This document shows positions 22,877-25,282 of a DNA stretch of 25,282 bases, in pieces. How positions within the stretch are numbered: the stretch's first letter is position 1; every line of letters begins with the position of its first letter. The notes under the pieces were generated by a model, which ran no database searches, had not been told where the DNA came from, and saw only the letters and a program-made list of their open reading frames with translations. Both the position numbers and the translations under genes were made by a program. The DNA is from Methylococcaceae bacterium UBA662 (GTDB lineage Bacteria > Pseudomonadota > Gammaproteobacteria > Methylococcales > Methylomonadaceae): the NCBI GenBank assembly GCA_002299425.1, contig DBNW01000025.1:1-25282 (forward strand), given 5' to 3'.

Positions 22877-23620
22877 ATGAGCGCATCTCAATCAGCTGTA
22901 CGGTCACGCGCTGAAGCGGTAAAAGTTTCACGCATGTTTGACTGGTTTATTTTGTGGGCGATATTTTTTGTTGTGCTAGGTGGTTACCATATCCACTACA
23001 TGTTGACTGGCGGTGACTGGGATTTCTGGTCCGACTGGAAAGACAGACGTCTGTGGGTAACAGTTGCTCCTATCGTAGCCATGACTTTTCCGGCTGCTGT
23101 TCAGGCTTGCCTGTGGTGGCGTTATCGTTTGCCGTTTGGAGCTGTAGTTTGTGTTCTAGGTTTGCTACTCGGCGAATGGATCAACAGGTACCTGAACTTC
23201 TGGGGTTGGACTTATTTTCCAGTAAACTTTGTTTTCCCATCAATCTTTATGCCAAGTGCTATCGTACTTGATGTGGTTTTGATGATGACTGGAAGTATGA
23301 CAGCAACCGCAGTGTTGGGCGGTATGGCTTGGGGTTTGTTGTTTTACCCAAGCAATTGGGCTGTTATCGGACCATTGCACGTTCCTGTTGAGTACAACGG
23401 CATGATGATGACTTTGGCAGATTTGCAAGGTTATCACTATGTAAGAACTGGAACTCCTGAATACATCAGAATGGTTGAAAAAGGTACCCTGAGAACTTTT
23501 GGTAAAGACGTTGCTCCAGTATCAGCATTCTTCTCTGCTTTTGTGAGTATCTTGATTTACTTCTTGTGGCACTTCTTCGGTCGCTGGTTCTCCTCAACCG
23601 ATTTTGTTAAATCCGCATAA
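22877..23620 (+). CDS. pmoA: particulate methane monooxygenase subunit A
   Basis: Product of 247 residues, with the size and sequence of type I methanotroph PmoA. Membrane subunit next to PmoC and the usual phylogenetic marker. GGDWDFWSDWKDRRLWVT, NFWGWTYFPVNFVFPS and LFYPSNWAVIGPLHVPVEYN are diagnostic and separate it from bacterial AmoA in general appearance. An excellent ribosome binding site, AGGAGG (22864-22869), lies seven bases before the ATG. It is 134 bases after pmoC; no promoter is needed within the operon, and I see none that is convincing. Confidence 0.98.
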   Translation: MSASQSAVRSRAEAVKVSRMFDWFILWAIFFVVLGGYHIHYMLTGGDWDFWSDWKDRRLWVTVAPIVAMTFPAAVQACLWWRYRLPFGAVVCVLGLLLGEWINRYLNFWGWTYFPVNFVFPSIFMPSAIVLDVVLMMTGSMTATAVLGGMAWGLLFYPSNWAVIGPLHVPVEYNGMMMTLADLQGYHYVRTGTPEYIRMVEKGTLRTFGKDVAPVSAFFSAFVSILIYFLWHFFGRWFSSTDFVKSA

Positions 23621-23630
23621 TAAACATAAT

Positions 23631-23671
23631 TCGGGTGCTTGGTGATCCTAATTAGATACGATGTTACCCGA
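23631..23671 (+). repeat. inverted repeat in the pmoA-pmoB spacer
   Basis: TCGGGT (23631-23636) and ACCCGA (23666-23671) can pair around a 29-base loop. It may be an RNA-processing or stabilising hairpin in the pmo message. No T tract follows, so it is not a terminator. Confidence 0.35.
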
Positions 23672-23714
23672 GATACTCTTGAAACAATAGATTCTCTATT
23701 ATAGAGGAGGATAT

Positions 23715-24962
23715 ATGAAACTAATAAAAAACAACAAGGTTGTTAAGTTATCCTTTGTCGCACTGCTAATCACCGTTGCAGCAGCGATGTTTTACACCCC
23801 AACAGCTTCGGCTCATGGTGAGAAGTCCCAGGCTGCTTTCATGCGTATGCGTACCATTCATTGGTTCGACTTGAATTGGTCGAAGGAAGTGGTTCCAGTA
23901 AACGACACAATGACTATCTCCGGAAAGTTCTTTGTGTTTAGCGGATGGCCAGAAACTGTTGATAAACCAGAAGTGTCTTTTTTGAACATCGGTATTCCTG
24001 GTCCTGTGTTTATTCGTGCTGGATCTTGGATTGGCGGTCAAGCGGTTCCTCGTTCTGTTTCTTTGGAATTGGGCGAAACATACGACTTTAAAGTCTTGTT
24101 GAAAGCGCGTCGTCCAGGCGACTGGCATGTTCACACTATGCTGAACGTTCAAGGTGGCGGCCCGATTATCGGCCCTGGAAAATGGGTTACTATAACCGGC
24201 TCTATGAGTGATTTTGTAAACAACATCACGACTTTGACCGGTGAAACCATTAACCTGGAAACATACAACCTTGAAAACACTTACTTCTGGCATGCGTTTT
24301 GGTATGCCATCGGGTTGGCGTGGCTTTTCTACTGGGCTCGCAAGCCTATGTTTATTCCACGCAGCATAGCTGTTGAAGCCGGTAAAGCAGATTCTTTAAT
24401 CACTGCTACCGACAAAAAAGTAGCTATGGGATTCATGGTTGGCGCCGTAGTTTTGGTTGCCGTATCTTACGCAAATACAGAAGAGCAATTCCCTGTAACA
24501 ACTCCGTTACAGGCTGGTTTGTTGCGTGGCATCAAGTCAATTCAAATGCCTGCTCCAACTGTTTCTGTAAAAGTTGAAGATGCTACATACCGCGTACCCG
24601 GTCGTGCGATGCAAATGACTGTGACCATCACTAACAATGGTGATTCATCTATTCGTTTGGGTGAGTTTCAAACAGCAGGTGTGCGCTTTATGGATTCTGC
24701 TGTTGCTCAAGACGATACGGGTTATCCAGATGACCTTTTGGCTGAAGACGGTTTGACTGTAAGCGATAACAGCCCGTTAGCACCTGGTCAGACCAGAACC
24801 GTTAATATCACTGCGTCTGATGCTGCATGGGAAGTATACCGTTTAGCTGACTTGATTTATGATCCAGATAGCCGCTTCGCTGGTCTGCTGTTCTTCTGGG
24901 ATGAGTCTGGAAATCGTCAAATGACTACTATTGACGCTCCGCTGATACCAACATTTATCTAA
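23715..24962 (+). CDS. pmoB: particulate methane monooxygenase subunit B
   Basis: Product of 415 residues. Mostly periplasmic subunit with two cupredoxin domains joined by membrane helices (residues about 195-210 and 230-250). The signal peptide ends at ATASA, so the mature protein begins with His34, a copper ligand (His33 in M. capsulatus). His138 and His140 (DWHVHT) complete the CuB site, and His49 matches the His48 site. The second cupredoxin domain follows the helix pair. The ribosome binding site GAGGAGG (23704-23710) is four bases before the ATG. It is 94 bases after pmoA and is the last gene before the terminator at 25007-25040. Confidence 0.98.
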   Translation: MKLIKNNKVVKLSFVALLITVAAAMFYTPTASAHGEKSQAAFMRMRTIHWFDLNWSKEVVPVNDTMTISGKFFVFSGWPETVDKPEVSFLNIGIPGPVFIRAGSWIGGQAVPRSVSLELGETYDFKVLLKARRPGDWHVHTMLNVQGGGPIIGPGKWVTITGSMSDFVNNITTLTGETINLETYNLENTYFWHAFWYAIGLAWLFYWARKPMFIPRSIAVEAGKADSLITATDKKVAMGFMVGAVVLVAVSYANTEEQFPVTTPLQAGLLRGIKSIQMPAPTVSVKVEDATYRVPGRAMQMTVTITNNGDSSIRLGEFQTAGVRFMDSAVAQDDTGYPDDLLAEDGLTVSDNSPLAPGQTRTVNITASDAAWEVYRLADLIYDPDSRFAGLLFFWDESGNRQMTTIDAPLIPTFI

Positions 24963-25006
24963 CTTCAACGAAAAGAAAGTTAGAAGATAGAACATAAACC
25001 AAACTT

Positions 25007-25040
25007 AAGCCCCCATCCGCAAAGATGGGGGCTTTTTTTT
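25007..25040 (+). terminator. intrinsic terminator of pmoCAB
   Basis: AAGCCCCCATC (25007-25017) pairs exactly with GATGGGGGCTT (25024-25034) around CGCAAA; eight T follow (25033-25040). Eleven base pairs with seven G-C pairs, 45 bases after the pmoB stop. Confidence 0.95.
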
Positions 25041-25282
25041 GTGAAAATTGTGCACTGATCTACCCAGGCCTAAATCAAGAAAACTGGGGCATCAAGCTCT
25101 TTAAGCAATACAAATACAGGCACTTTGTAAACAGTGAGAAGTGGCTCAACATACCTGTTAATAATTTGGTTCGGGAGAGAGTCGCTATCAGCGTAAGGGT
25201 GCTGGTTGAGCTTCATTAAAAGTGACTACCTGATCCGGTTTTTGGCGGCAAACTGGATAAGTGAAATGGTCTAATAAAACCG
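25041..25282. other. sequence after the pmoCAB terminator
   Basis: 242 bases to the window end. The only frame (from 25025) begins inside the terminator stem and lacks a ribosome binding site. I see no gene, repeat or RNA here. Confidence 0.6.

Noticed and set aside
25025..25219. 64-codon frame after pmoB
   Set aside because: Starts within the terminator stem and lacks a ribosome binding site.
1..25282. CRISPR arrays, tRNA or rRNA genes, insertion sequences
   Set aside because: No regularly spaced repeats, tRNA-like folds, rRNA segments or transposase motifs were seen in any part of the window.

Overview
The window comes from an aerobic methane-oxidising bacterium. Its right end carries a complete pmoCAB operon for particulate methane monooxygenase. 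The PmoA sequence, the pmoC-A-B order and the gammaproteobacterial look of the housekeeping genes (DusA, short FolE, PurT, CyoE, DgkA) point to a type I methanotroph of the order Methylococcales. I cannot name a genus from sequence alone.

Layout. (1) Positions 1-6676 are an accessory island: a four-gene, tightly coupled plus-strand operon of type III restriction-modification type. The order is mod (N6-adenine methyltransferase), a RhuM-like DNA-binding protein, a Fic/Doc toxin-like protein, and res (helicase-nuclease). Three copies of a palindromic repeat lie in or just before mod, two of them inside the reading frame, and a ten-G tract lies inside the RhuM-like gene. (2) Positions 6677-7021 hold nested palindromes between the island and dusA, a gene known as an integration hotspot. 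(3) Positions 7022-13112 are plus-strand housekeeping genes: dusA, folE, hemH, a membrane-anchored MutS-like ATPase overlapping purT, and a secreted lytic transglycosylase. (4) Positions 13278-15617 are minus strand: a SulP anion transporter and a small unknown gene. (5) Positions 15811-17765 are cyoE overlapping a TrpD2/YbiB-like gene, followed by an intergenic region with a sigma-54-like promoter and a strong terminator that may define a small RNA. (6) Positions 18335-18783, minus strand, are grxC and a DUF1289 gene. (7) Positions 19009-20720, plus strand, are a gcvH-like gene, dgkA and a PfkB-family (adenosine-kinase-like) gene. (8) Positions 20721-21682 hold probable gene remnants and one small exported protein of unknown function on the minus strand. 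(9) Positions 21842-25040 are pmoCAB with its promoter, a leader hairpin and a strong terminator.

How the parts fit. PmoC, PmoA and PmoB form the membrane copper enzyme that oxidises methane to methanol, and all the metal ligands I checked are present. HemH and CyoE supply haem for the respiratory chain. PurT uses formate, an intermediate of methane oxidation, for purine synthesis. FolE makes the pterin precursor of folate cofactors. The left island is a defence locus in which modification, restriction and a toxin-like protein are translationally linked. The G tract and the in-frame repeats make it the most unusual part of the window.
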